The position numbers and the translations under genes are program-made. Positions 24,761 to 36,829 of a DNA stretch of 64,000 bases are shown here, one piece after another. Under the pieces are notes generated by a model. The model was not told the DNA's origin and made no database searches. It worked only from the letters and a program-made list of their open reading frames with translations. Positions within the stretch are counted from its first letter, which is position 1. Every line of letters starts with the position of its first letter. The stretch is from Acanthacorydalis orientalis (lineage: Eukaryota; Arthropoda; Insecta; Megaloptera; Corydalidae): contig CM068322.1 of the NCBI GenBank assembly GCA_034766995.1, forward strand, positions 17,689,245-17,753,244, written 5' to 3'.

Positions 24761-25224
24761 TTTTTTGAATTTTTTTTTTGATATTTGTAGATAGATTGTA
24801 AATAAATTTAATTTTCTAAACTTTGAATGGTTAAACTTTTCAAAAAAAGAATATGAATAGATTAATTATCTTTAAAAACTATAAAATTGTATTTCTTCAG
24901 TTGTTAAGCTATAAATAATTTAAATACTTGAAAAGCTAATATCTGACTCTAATTTGAAATCAGTGATATGCGTATGAGAAGAGTGACACAACAATGTAAT
25001 TATGAGAATATTTAAATTTTTGTACATTAACCAATATTAGCAATTAATTTCGTGGACGTTTCCTTCAAAATCAAATATAACAAGTCCTTAAAATTGCAAA
25101 TAAATATAAATACTACTTTTTTAAATAACTAAATACTAATTTAATACCTGAGAATACTAAAAATAAATTATAAATTTCTCATTAATTATTTTTTAAATAA
25201 GAAAAAAAACATATTCATTAAAAA

Positions 25225-25228
<4 letters not shown>

Positions 25229-25261
<33 letters not shown>
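25229..25261. repeat. (AT)n microsatellite, about 33 bp
   Basis: Pure AT alternation. Confidence 0.95.
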
Positions 25262-25268
<7 letters not shown>

Positions 25269-25590
25269 TACAAATATGATACTATATTTGACTATATAAC
25301 ATGAAGTTAATATCAGACATTAAACTGCAAAGGCTATATGGAAATTTGCTAATCTATTGCAAACGACTTTTTTTACAGAGTTCGCGACCTTTGAATGTGA
25401 ATGAAAGTTTCTAAAATGTAGACCGTGTCTTCCCTAACAAACAATTTTGTTCATTGAAAGATTGAATCATATATATTAAAACGTTTCACATTACATCGTA
25501 ATCGACTTTAATATGAATGCAACTGTAAAATATTCATATCCGTTTGTTTATTATCCAATAGTCTAATATATCTTATATATATATATACGA

Positions 25591-25591
<1 letters not shown>

Positions 25592-25648
<57 letters not shown>
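25592..25648. repeat. (AT)n microsatellite, 57 bp
   Basis: Pure AT alternation preceded by tacgagta and a shorter AT run from about 25574. Confidence 0.95.
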
Positions 25649-25652
<4 letters not shown>

Positions 25653-25994
25653 GTGTGTGTGGAATAATCAGTAAATATATTAAGATTATTTTGTAAAATT
25701 TTATTAAATTTTAAATAAAATGTTTGCACCTAAGAATAAAATAAACTACAATTTAGATCAGTAGATCAATACACTGAGCATTAACCTACATATATGCTAT
25801 CGTATTCCGGTGTTAATCGTATATTTACTTATGAAGAACATTTTTTATTTGTGATTCATACAGATTTAACTATTCAAATGTCAAAATATATGATGTAAAA
25901 ACATTATTTATGTTTTTCAAATAAATTTTCTCCGTTAAAACATGTAATGTCCATTTTTTTAGAGATATTTACCTGAGGCACTTATAAATAACAG

Positions 25995-26043
25995 TTTGTA
26001 TTTGTTATGCTGTTGTTTGTACTTGTTATGCTGTTGTTTGTAC
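25995..26043. repeat. 21-bp minisatellite, about 2.3 copies
   Basis: Units start at 25995, 26016 and 26037. Each reads tttgta(c/t)ttgttatgctgttg. The first two differ at a single base. No AT tract is involved, which is unusual in this window. Confidence 0.9.
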
Positions 26044-26196
26044 TTAGTGATATCTAAGGTTCCATCAAATAATCATTAGTTTTTTTTTGAAAAATGTAGG
26101 AAATCATGAACTAAATATTCTTTTAATATTTTGAATTCTTTACTATATATTTATTTTCATGTTGCTTATTTAATAAGATATATAATAAACTACTTT

Positions 26197-26199
<3 letters not shown>

Positions 26200-26251
<52 letters not shown>
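26200..26251. repeat. (AT)n microsatellite, 52 bp
   Basis: Pure AT alternation. Confidence 0.95.
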
Positions 26252-26254
<3 letters not shown>

Positions 26255-26468
26255 AATATACATGTCTATTAAATAGAGAAAGAAATATTAAGGATAACAA
26301 CTCTGCAATTATAATGAAAAATTATATATTTATAAACAATATTTCTTAGATAAGTTAGAAGGTTGATTTAATGAAAAAAAAACAAGATAACTGCATTTAT
26401 GATAACATTTCTATTCAAATCTTAAGGAATAAAATATTTTATAAATAAATATAATATTTTCTAAGATA

Positions 26469-27038
26469 TTAGGTTGATAGAAAAATAACTGCGGTTTGTG
26501 ACCTTAACATTCATATGCATTTTTCTCTTTATTTATTTTCCTTGCTGTTTTAAGTGGTCCAGAACTGTTAGATAACTAACACTTAACTTTTGTGTGAGAT
26601 TTTGAATTGTTGTGCATGGCTCTGATTCAACTAACGCATTCAGATGGTCATGATGAAGTGAAAAAACACGGGACCTTCTTCATCTTCAAGGCTCTCGTCT
26701 TCAGCACGAATTTTTTTTGAATCACCATTGCACCGTACGTTCCTTAACAGTGCCCACATCAAAAGCATCGTTTAATTTACGAGCAGTTTCTACTTTATAG
26801 CTCGTTTTGACCTCATACAAAAATTTGGTTTTACTTGCTTCTTTGCAATCTTTAATCCAATAGCTTAATTTGAAGTAAAATTAATAATAAAACCAAAGTC
26901 GATGTTGCCAAAATACAGACTGAAAAATTCACTTTAAAATGATATTAGCATGAACACGATGAAATGACACTTTCATTGAAAAAAATTAAGGCTAGAATTC
27001 AGAAAACAAAAACCGCAATTATTTCTCCACCAATGTAA
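26469..27038 (-). mobile_element. Mariner D copy 1: deleted, non-autonomous mariner
   Basis: TA (26467-26468) and TA (27039-27040) flank about 30-bp inverted repeats. The left begins ttaggttgatagaaaaataa and the right ends atttctccaccaatgtaa. The element is 570 bp. On the minus strand it retains the 5' leader, the start region and an N-terminal helix-turn-helix coding segment (QQW/QWW-type F region, LKALV-like, LxHLKQ), then jumps straight to the 3' terminus. The catalytic DD34D domain is entirely absent. Stops and frameshifts disable the remaining frame. The tail aaaaatgcatatgaatgtta before the inverted repeat matches copies 2 and 4. Confidence 0.85.
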
Positions 27039-27040
27039 TA

Positions 27041-28555
27041 GTTATAGTTTATTGATTCTTCATCAAATGTGTCGAAATTTACCTCTTGACACTGTTGCTA
27101 CATTCAATTTCACAAGAATTTTTATTTTTTAAAATCCTTAACAATTAGTTTTTACAATTCTTGATAACGTTGGTGGAAAATAATTGAAAAGATAATTATA
27201 ATATGATACTTATACATTGTGCACTCTAAAGAATTTGAAAATTAATTTTGTTAATTTTTTGTAGATTGACATTAATCTTTCTTTAATTCAAAAATATAAA
27301 AAGTAATTATTTTTTTATAGTTTTTAAATACATTTAATTTCTACTTAAATTATTTTGCAATTCTTAAGATTGAACTTGTTAGATTAAATTTTTAATTTCT
27401 ATTCGCTTAAATTTAAACCATAAATCATATTTTTTTCTGAATAAATATATTCAGTAATTGATTAATGCTGTTTTTTATTCTTCCTTATATGCATATCGAT
27501 GCGATACCATTATAAAACCACTCAAGTATAGAAGAAAAATGTTTTTCTTGTATTTTAGAGATAAACAGATAATTCATGTTTAAGTTTTTATAACAAAAAG
27601 TTCATTTATAAAAATTCATTTTCTAAATTTATGTTGTGGTATAATCTATTTTAATAAGTTTAAGCGCAAAATTCTGATCAATCGCAGCAAGGAAATGAAT
27701 TTTAAGTTGAGTTTTTCTACACCGGATGTAAATTATTTGAAAATTAATGCTTTTAAAAATTAGTAATTTTTCAAAACCTTTTATTTATCTCTTTCACTTT
27801 TTTTGTATTTACCTTGTAAATTTAATACTTAATTATTAGTATATAGTTAAAAACTTCTTTTAAATACGTACATTTAAACATTAATAATATTATTAACCCG
27901 CCAATATTCAGTTAATTTATGTTATTGCATTATTAATTTCTATAGTATTTAAAAAAATATATAACGTTTTATTTAATTTTAAACTGTATTAATAAACAAC
28001 TCATTATTAGATTAATTTTATTTTATTTTCTTTGAAGTCAAGAAAGTGTTTTTAAGTATCAATAAGATATGAAATGGAAGAAAAACACAAAAAAATCAAA
28101 TATTTTTAGCGAAAATATACATATTAAGTATATATTATCAGAATTTTATCTGTAATTATAAATCATTTAAAATACCAAGTATATTGAATAATATTAGTTC
28201 ATTGCATAAATAATTATATTTAATTAAAAAATGTTCCAAAATAAAAGTGTTCTAAATAAAAAAGTATAAATTTTTTCGTGAATAATTTTATTTATAACAA
28301 TTATATAAACATATTTATACTTTTTTGAAATTTATTATATTTATATTAGGTCGATTCTTGAATTGGTGCAATAGGTTACTTAGAACCGGAAAAATATAAA
28401 TAGACTTTTTTGTAACCTATTAATCTGTGTACCGTAAAAATATTAAAATTTAATTACACGAAAATATTTATTAGAAGTGGATAATAACTATAACATTTTA
28501 ATTACAGACGTGAAAAAATTGACTTGATTGAATAAGTATAGTTACACACAAAATG
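27041..28555. other. AT-rich non-coding stretch
   Basis: No open frame, transposon or RNA gene can be supported here. The sequence is low-complexity and A/T-rich. Confidence 0.5.
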
Positions 28556-28562
28556 ATTTCGT

Positions 28563-28605
28563 GGTCTAACCTTAACCCAAACTGTTAGACCAGAAAAGGT
28601 TAAGG
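28563..28605. other. Interleaved inverted repeats (pseudoknot topology)
   Basis: ggtctaac (28563-28570) pairs with gttagacc (28584-28591). ccttaacc (28570-28577) pairs with ggttaagg (28598-28605). The order A-B-A'-B' would form an H-type pseudoknot if transcribed. All four 8-mers are perfect complements and richer in G+C than the surroundings. Confidence 0.6.
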
Positions 28606-28710
28606 ATAAATTGTCATTAATGCTTGGTCGAATTTAACATCCACATACAACAGAAATATTGAGAACTCGATATTAAAAGTTAACTACAAATTTTTATTGT
28701 AATTTTATAC

Positions 28711-28716
<6 letters not shown>

Positions 28717-28746
<30 letters not shown>
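28717..28746. repeat. (AT)n microsatellite, 30 bp
   Basis: Pure AT alternation. Confidence 0.95.
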
Positions 28747-28751
<5 letters not shown>

Positions 28752-29414
28752 CAGTGAGTTAAATACTTAGATTAATACATCAATTTTTATATTTAGTGGT
28801 TTACGAATCCCCATTATAAGTAAATTTCTTTGTGGATCGTTTGAAATTTAAATATATCCATTTACTTTATCTCAAAATAATATAAAAAAATAATGTACTC
28901 ACAAAATAGCGCTTATAATTTAAGAAAATAAAGACTATAAAAGTCATAATCTCTATAAAATGAAAAACATTTGATTATTTATTCATATATTTATTCATTT
29001 CACATCGACTTTTTTATTATTAAGTTTTACTTTACAATGATATTTTCTAATCAACAGTTTCAATTGCAAAAAAACGTATTTTTAAGCTTGAATACATTTA
29101 GTGTGTTTTTGTATCTTAATTATAAATAAAAAAGTAAGAAGGTAATTGATTCGCATAAATAAATGGTACAAAACCGAATCAAATATTTCAATTATTTGTT
29201 TGTCAGTTACGGATATCTAAAAAGTAGTTAATATTAATTTTGATTAAATCGTAACATTAGTTTGATTAAAACATAGTATCAAACATATATATATATATAT
29301 ATATTATCACAGACTAGCTCTTCTATCGATAAGTTTTATCGCCATTAAAGTCAAATGGATCTCTCATCCAATTGTTACTAGAATCTAGAAGAAGATATTT
29401 TTTTAGTTTATCAC

Positions 29415-29499
29415 GAATTTCAGTTCTCCGCAAATTATAAACAGTTTTTCTGATCAAAAATATTCACTAAATGATAATTAATTATTTAGATTGTTGCTC

Positions 29500-29500
<1 letters not shown>
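29415..29500 (+). repeat. R1 fragment cut by a microsatellite
   Basis: Contains ctccgcaaattataaacagt, then ttctgatcaaaaatattcac and a taattaattatttagattgt core. The rest of the arm is replaced by the (AT)n tract beginning at about 29506. Confidence 0.5.

Positions 29501-29505
<5 letters not shown>

Positions 29506-29551
<46 letters not shown>
29506..29551. repeat. (AT)n microsatellite, about 46 bp
   Basis: Pure AT alternation. Confidence 0.95.
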
Positions 29552-29554
<3 letters not shown>

Positions 29555-29717
29555 CGACTTACATTTTCTAAGAAAAGTAATGTAAGAGAAAAATCTAATT
29601 TTTATAATTAAATATTTTTATATATTTATCTTGTTATCAAGTTATTGTTTCGCTTATCTCAATATAATAATATAAATCTATTAATGTGGCTAAATGGATT
29701 TTCAAAAATGTTTTTTT

Positions 29718-29945
29718 CTCTGACCCCTAAAAACATATTGATCAAAAATGTTCAATGAATGATTATTGATGCTTTTTCATTATTAAATATAGGAATTTTG
29801 ATGGCATAGCCCTTATAACATTTTAAAATGATATAAATACCATAAAAATACACATAAGTAACAACCAAATATGATAAATAATCATTAATGGAACATTTTA
29901 CAACAAACTTTACAAAAATTATTCTTTTTTATCTATCCCCTTGAA
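29718..29945. repeat. R1 palindromic repeat, both arms
   Basis: The plus arm has tgacccctaaaaacatattg, atcaaaaatgttcaatgaat, gattattgatgctttttcat and ttttgatggcatagccctta. The minus arm has ataaataatcattaatggaa and cattttacaacaaactttac. The arms mirror around about 29830. Confidence 0.6.
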
Positions 29946-30540
29946 AATTGGAATCACTATTGCACCTCCCTCGTGAGTTTAAAATATTTCATGCGAATTT
30001 TTTAAGAAATATTTGTAGTTTTGAAAATCATAATAAAAAATAATAGTGAAACACATTTTTAAAAAGTCTTCAATGACTGTATTTAATAAATAATAATTAT
30101 TATTAGCCTTATTAATAATACACAGGAGTACATTGAAATCAAAAATATAGTTGGGTAATATTTAAAATAAAATTTAATAAATCCTATTTTCTTTTTTTTT
30201 TAAAAAAAAAACAAAATATAAAAGTATATAAAAATTATAATTTATTTTTATGCGATTTTTATGCGATACTGAGTAGCTAAACCTAGGCCTAGAGCCCTAA
30301 GAAACCCTATTTTGTAAAAACAGCTGTATATGTATGATTAAAATTTTTAACCATCTGTTTGTAATAAAGGAATTTTTTTTCTGAATTTTGAATACAAGTA
30401 ATTTTAGATTGTAGCAAATAAAAAGGCTATAATAAAATTAACCAATTTTTTTTATATTTTATAGTGTAGATGATTTACAATATTATTATTTGTAAATTCA
30501 TAGTAAAAATTTTATTTTCATATTTTTATATAATAACAGT

Positions 30541-30720
30541 CTACGATATCCGATTTGTCGCCCCATAGCGTCTACGCCCAGAGGCAGCATATATAACATG
30601 TCCGCATGTAAAATATGCATTCAATTTGTTTATCGATCTTCAATCAACCTTTTTAGATTCATCGACCCCCTATCAACTTTGATCGACTCTTAAGGAGTCT
30701 ATACCGATTCCGTTAAGAAC
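30541..30720. other. GC-rich patch with spaced ATCGAC/ATCAAC words
   Basis: G+C reaches 50% at 30541-30600 by direct count. Within 30632-30687 five related hexamers occur: atcgat (30632), atcaac (30643), atcgac (30661), atcaac (30672) and atcgac (30682). Spacings are 11, 18, 11 and 10 bp. No open frame spans the patch. It may be a degenerate minisatellite, an old repeat or a protein-binding array. Confidence 0.45.
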
Positions 30721-31118
30721 CCATGATCTATAATAACTATTACATTTATTAAGGAATTTATATCAGATCAAGTTATCTTTTACTAACATTAAATAATACT
30801 TAAATACAGTATTAAACTAATGAATCTAAAATCAACATAAAATGACATTTATAAAAATGATCCACGAAATTGAGAAAAACCAAAGGCAATAGTATAAGTG
30901 TTTCTATGAATTTCTATATGTGAATTTATTGAAATGTATGTATGTGTGTTTCTTTGTATGAACATATGTTTGTGGATAAGTGATTGCGTGTGTATTTCAA
31001 CTAAGTGAAATTAGCGTAAAAGTCGTGTAATAAATAATTATTAAGCAATGTTTGATAAACTCATTACCGTTTTTAGAGAACGATTGAGATTGTTTTCTTC
31101 GAATTCTCTTATTCACTC

Positions 31119-31120
<2 letters not shown>

Positions 31121-31169
<49 letters not shown>
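31121..31169. repeat. (AT)n microsatellite, 49 bp
   Basis: Pure AT alternation. Confidence 0.95.
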
Positions 31170-31173
<4 letters not shown>

Positions 31174-31552
31174 TTATGTATGTATATGCTGTAACATGAA
31201 TGAAAAGAAGAATAAAATCCTTCAAAAAATAGTACTTGCACTATCAATATGAACTAATAATAAAAATGAAATTGAAATGAGAGTGAAAATGAAATTCAAC
31301 ACACTCAATTAAATAAATAGTACTATTTCTACAAGCGAATTAATATAATCGTGCAACAAGTAATTACAATAATTAATTGAAATTTTGCCGGGTTTTTATT
31401 TAAATTTATACACGAACGATATTTTATATACTAAATGTTTTGTTCTATAAATAGATATAACTGAATTTTACAATTTCACTGGTCATTTGGATCTTTCTGT
31501 ACTAAACAATAAATATAATAATAAAATTTATGCAAAACCTTTTTTAAAGAAA

Positions 31553-31553
<1 letters not shown>

Positions 31554-31620
<67 letters not shown>
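31554..31620. repeat. (AT)n microsatellite, 67 bp
   Basis: Pure AT alternation. Frames reading YIYIYI on both strands come from it. Confidence 0.95.
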
Positions 31621-31623
<3 letters not shown>

Positions 31624-32003
31624 TTATGTTTTAAAATACTCTTCGTATGTAGAAGAAATTTATTTGTCACGTTTAAATTTTTCATTTTTAAAATAATATT
31701 TTTCTTAATTGTTTTTATTAATTTTTATAATAAATTATTATCTATAACGACATTTACAAATAATTAGAATTTTTATAATATACATTAATTTTTTAACAAG
31801 AACAATTCTAAACAGTTCAATTCATTCTATTATCCGTGTTAAATATTATTAAGTTTTGTTAGAAAATTATTAAGAAAATATTTAATGAAAAACATATTAT
31901 TTGTGTATAAAAATGTATCAGTGCAAAAAATATTTTCCAAATACCGATAAATAAAAAAAATAATCTTTTTATGTAAGTTATGAATATTAATTTTACAAAT
32001 GAA

Positions 32004-32330
32004 CTTTACTTTCCTTCACAAATCACAATTTTTCTTGATTAAAAATATTCAATAATTGACTATTTATCTCTTCATTAATACTAATGCTTATCTAGATGGT
32101 GATACTATTATTATCAAATGGTAAAGCACAGAAGATTCCGTATACGATACAGAAATTTAAAAGGCCCATTATTTTCGGAACATCAGCATCTTCAAGATGA
32201 TTGCATCATCACCGAAATTCGTAAAATCAAAAGTAAAGAAAAATCAACAATTAATTATTGAAAATTTTTAATTAAACAAATTTGATCTTTATCAGTGAAT
32301 GAAAAATTATTTGTGAGAATTAATTTAGAC
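32004..32330. repeat. R1 palindromic repeat, long two-arm copy
   Basis: The plus arm starts ctttccttcacaaatcacaa and continues through ttcttgattaaaaatattca, ataattgactatttatc and gatggtgatactattatt to gcacagaag. The minus arm has catcttcaagatgattgcat, catcaccgaaattcgtaaaa, aacaattaattattgaaaat and an outer end gaatgaaaaattatttgtga. Outer ends pair with each other (cacaaat with atttgtg). It is the longest R1 copy and shows the probable element ends. Confidence 0.65.
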
Positions 32331-32636
32331 ACCGTACCAGAAATTATAGTTTTAAAATGTTACTTCATATAAAATGCATCTAATGAAAATAATATATAAT
32401 TTTTTTCTATCCATAAGTATATAAGAAAATAATATTAATAAATTATTAAAAATAGTTTAATATTAAACTAGAATTATTTCTAAAGAAAAATTTATATTTA
32501 ATATATGTTTGTTACAAGTTAAAACAGGACCTCATAATTACTTAAAAATAGTATTTATTTTAAAAAGTACATTTTTCATCAACTTTTAATTTAATTGTCT
32601 AAAAATATTAAATTTATAATATGTATATATATGTAC

Positions 32637-32638
<2 letters not shown>

Positions 32639-32669
<31 letters not shown>
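32639..32669. repeat. (AT)n microsatellite, about 31 bp
   Basis: AT alternation following a short tatatatgtacattta lead-in. Confidence 0.9.
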
Positions 32670-32670
<1 letters not shown>

Positions 32671-32671
<1 letters not shown>

Positions 32672-35060
32672 ATGCTTTCTTTTATTAAAAAAAGTATTAA
32701 ATATTAACTGAAGAACATTATAATCAATGACTTTTGACGGATTTAATGTGTTTCAATGATTTTAATTATGATTGTACTTTTATTTCATTAGAAGTATTTG
32801 TCACTGAAAACCAGCAATTTAGAATATATTTACAAGTTTACATAGTATAATTGTTGTTTCTGAAATAAATTACAATATTTTTCTTGTAAATTCTATGTAT
32901 AAATCCGTACAGCTTCATTAAATAAATATATATTATATTTACATTTCAGATTCATATTCAAACTTCATATTTATTTGATTTATGTATGAGATTTAGTTAA
33001 TTAAATATATAAACCTTCGATACGAACATGTTTTAAAAAAAATAAAAATTGTATATAATTAAACTATAAATGTGTGTTGTATGGAAAATATTCAGTCTAA
33101 AAGAGGCCTTAAGACTGAATTAAGTTAATTAAACATATTAGAAGCATATGTGATGTATCGATAAAAAATTCATAAATATTATGTATGTAAAATATTTATT
33201 TGATTAACGACGAAAATAATTATAATGATATAAGAAATGATTTATAATTAACGAAATCCTACAATAATTAATATATTTTATTTCGTTTTAGAAGAACATA
33301 TGTAGAAAAATACCTATTTAACAAAAAAATCTTGGAATAAATTATTGCTTATAATCATGTTTATTTATAATTATCTCATGATTAATAATTATTGGGTTTT
33401 TTTAATATATTTTTAATGTTTAGTAGTAATCGCTCGTTATATTTTCATTCCATGTGTATATATAAATTCTTTCAGTTACTTTGATTGTAATGGTAAAATA
33501 TTTTCACCAGTTTTTCGCTTATTATAACTGAAATTTATATAGAGCAATTCAGCTGTGAGGAAATGAAATATACTTTTCCATTCCAATTCATCCTAATCCT
33601 AGTTTATTTAGTATTATATGTGAACTAATATATGTGTTATAAAATGTGAAATAATTTGAACCACTATATGTTTAGTGTGATGATCTTTGTCATTATCTAA
33701 AAAAAATCAAATACTTTCTTGAAACAGATTCAATGACCTTCATTCTGGAATAATTATATTTTTATTATATATAAGATTCTTCGTTAGCTTATTAATTTGA
33801 GTATCAAAAATACATTTCCCTTTATTTTTACTTCAAATAAATTTCTATATACTGATATGAAATGTTAAATTCAGTGCTTTAGTTAATTATTTCAGTATAA
33901 TATGTTTGATGCGAAATAGCGGTAGAAATATTTTTCCATATCATAGTTGGCCTTTTATTTTTTATAATTTTAAATCTTATTTTGTCAAATTTTGATTGAC
34001 TCGCTAATATATTTTATCAAGTAATGTCTCTGGTTTCAACGATTTCATTTATAAAATAAATATGAAAATTTGACGATCTATTTATCCTTCCAGTTGATCT
34101 AATAAGATGCCCGCTTTCTTTAGATCCTCACATAGTGGTCATTTATGTTCTTTATATTTTATTTTAAAACTATAATTATATATAATGATATTAAAATTCT
34201 ATTTTAACAATTTCAAAATTTTGAACCATTTATGAAGTTTTGTGCACTTATGAGAATTTTTTTGCTATATTAATAAAGATATTTTTAGGTTCCTAGAAAG
34301 TTACTTTTAAAAATAAAAGCTTGTTTTAGTAACTTTGGTTCTATTAACTCATTTTAGTTATTATTAAACACAATTAGTTTCAAATCTTGAGCCATCTTTG
34401 CGTAAATTTTTGATATACTGCTCAATAAGTTGATTAGAATAGCTTTAGAATCAAAATCAATTGCGAAAAATAAATACTCAAATGATACATCAAATTTAAG
34501 TCCATTAGAACAATATTCTATTTAAAAAAAGAGTTTTATATCTATATGAAAATATAACTACTGGGAAATCTAAGAAAATTTTCCTTAATACCATAAAAAT
34601 AATCTCAAATATCATTTTATAGAATAATCAAAAATGTAATATGGTTTTGATTATCCCAATATTGACTGCCAATTCTAAGTTGCTTTTCGTGATAAATATA
34701 TACTTAATAGACTCATAATATTTCTAAATAGCGTTTCATAATCAGTATATGAAAATATATAAGAATCACTTAACAATTTTCAAACAATAAAACCCGTGTA
34801 AGGAAACATTATTCATTGAGCATATTTCAAACACTGTCATTAAATAAATATAACAGCGTCATGCTCATAACTTGATTTACAATAAAAGAAAAATTCAATG
34901 AGTCTATTTTATGAGTTCAAATAAATATAATTCCTATTCTGACAAGTTTCCATTATAGATCGTTATTTATTACTTAATTTAAGATTCATATAAGTGTTAA
35001 TAAAAATAGAACATTTTTATTATATAACAGTTTTTTTTAAAGGTAGATATTTATTTCTCT
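32671..35060. other. AT-rich non-coding stretch
   Basis: I see no repeat-family match, long open frame or RNA gene. There are only short poly(A)/poly(T) runs. Confidence 0.45.
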
Positions 35061-35069
35061 TCTCATATT

Positions 35070-35079
35070 ATATATGTAC

Positions 35080-35124
<45 letters not shown>

Positions 35125-35201
35125 ATGGAAAGTTTGATACCAATAAGTGAAGGTATTTTATTAGCAAAAATGAGATCATTGTCACTGAAAATAATATTGT
35201 T

Positions 35202-35255
<54 letters not shown>
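35070..35255. repeat. Two (AT)n runs (35070-35120 and 35210-35255)
   Basis: The two runs are about 90 bp apart. The first begins with a gtacatatatatatacat lead-in. Confidence 0.9.
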
Positions 35256-35258
<3 letters not shown>

Positions 35259-36437
35259 AAGTTAGAAAAATAATAAATCAATACGAGCATAAATTTAAGT
35301 TCTTTATAATATAAATATACAATATTGTCAGCGGGGATTGATTTGTTAAATGTCAATTTAAAATCTACATTATTAATTCACTCATGCTGTTAGTATGAAG
35401 AAATAATTTCGTTAAGGGTCAAGCGTAATATTTAAACACATTTCGCTGATACGTGACCAACAAAAATTAAAAGTGTGCTCAAGGCATTCACTAGTATATT
35501 TACTGTCTAGGCTTAATTAAAGTTAATTAAAAATATGTGAAATTTTGTGTAATACTTACGAACGTTGCTAAATTTCTAGTTTAAGAAGAAAATTATAAGT
35601 ATTGACATATTATTTAATAATAGATAATTAAATCAGTAGTAGTTATTGGAAATAAATTTGACTTATTTCAAATTCTATTGTTATTATATTTCGATTAACA
35701 TGAAAGTGATTTAAACGTTTTTTTTCTTGATCGTAAATTCAAACTAACCAAAAATTAAATTCCAATTTTATTATTAAGTAGGAATTATTTGAATGATTTG
35801 TAATGTTTACCTTTCATTAAATATATAAATATATACTAGAAGATTTCGTAGAATAATCGTAGATATTAATTTAATATTGGCAAAGCTGATACTTTTTTTT
35901 CTAATCAATATGAGACATGATTATAATCACTATTTCTTGAAAGTAACTCTGAATTTTACTATAATTGTTTTAAATAATTTTATAAAACATGGCAATCTAA
36001 AACAAATATATATATTTAAAAAAATAATAACAAGCGTAAGTTAGACTTATGTCATAGTCAAAATAGAAATGAATAAATTATATCTGTCATAAAGAAGATT
36101 TTAAATTTATTTATTTTTACTGTTATCATTAATTTTTATTAAAAGAACGTAAAACTATAAAATTAATAAGAATAATTCATAAAATTGGATCTACAAACAA
36201 AATTACTCGTCTGTCTCTTTATTTCTTATCAATATTAACTAGCTCAAAGTTTAAATGTATTTAGAAGCTCAACTAGTTCCTTGTTCTCATATTTTTATCA
36301 TTTTTGCATACATTTGCCATTTAATACAACCATGCTATTTAGTACACTAAGCAATAAAAAAAAAATTTAAAATATAGCATGCATTTTCTAAAAACGCCAA
36401 ATTTTTTTAAAAATCCGTTCTTTAATAATGTTTTTAC

Positions 36438-36610
36438 TTCCTCACGAATAATAAAAGAATTCTGATCAAACTTTTAGATTAATATAATTAATTAATATTA
36501 TTAATTAATTAATTTAATATTAGTTCATTATTGCTTGTTTTGATTTTTTTATGCACATATTGATGTCATTTTTAGAGATTATTAATAAAATGGTTATTAA
36601 TTGGGCATTA
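36438..36610 (+). repeat. R1 dispersed repeat, single arm with expanded core
   Basis: Contains cttcctcacgaataataaaa, gaattctgatcaaacttt and ttattgcttgttttgat, then atgcacatattgatgtcatt. The central block is expanded into an (AATT/TTAA)-rich palindrome. Confidence 0.5.
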
Positions 36611-36829
36611 TTCGTCAGAAAAAATATCCAGTTGGGTAAATGTTTATGCATTAAATCACAATAATTATAAAATAAAATTTAACATTTTCTGCCCAGTTAT
36701 AAATTTAAAAAGTAAAATATTTATATAAAAAGTATTAAAATATGTATTGTATTTTATTAGTATATTAAAATTAGATAGGTTTATTTGCTTTTGCTTATAT
36801 CGTTTTTTTGAACTATTTAACAATTAGTT

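Noticed and set aside
28345..28400. attaggtcgattcttgaatt as a mariner terminus
   Set aside because: The match is limited to ttaggt, and the following sequence resembles none of the mariner ends in the window.
24519..32330. Regularly recurring short words as a CRISPR array
   Set aside because: The repeats are hundreds to thousands of bases apart, diverged and on both strands. The genome is eukaryotic.
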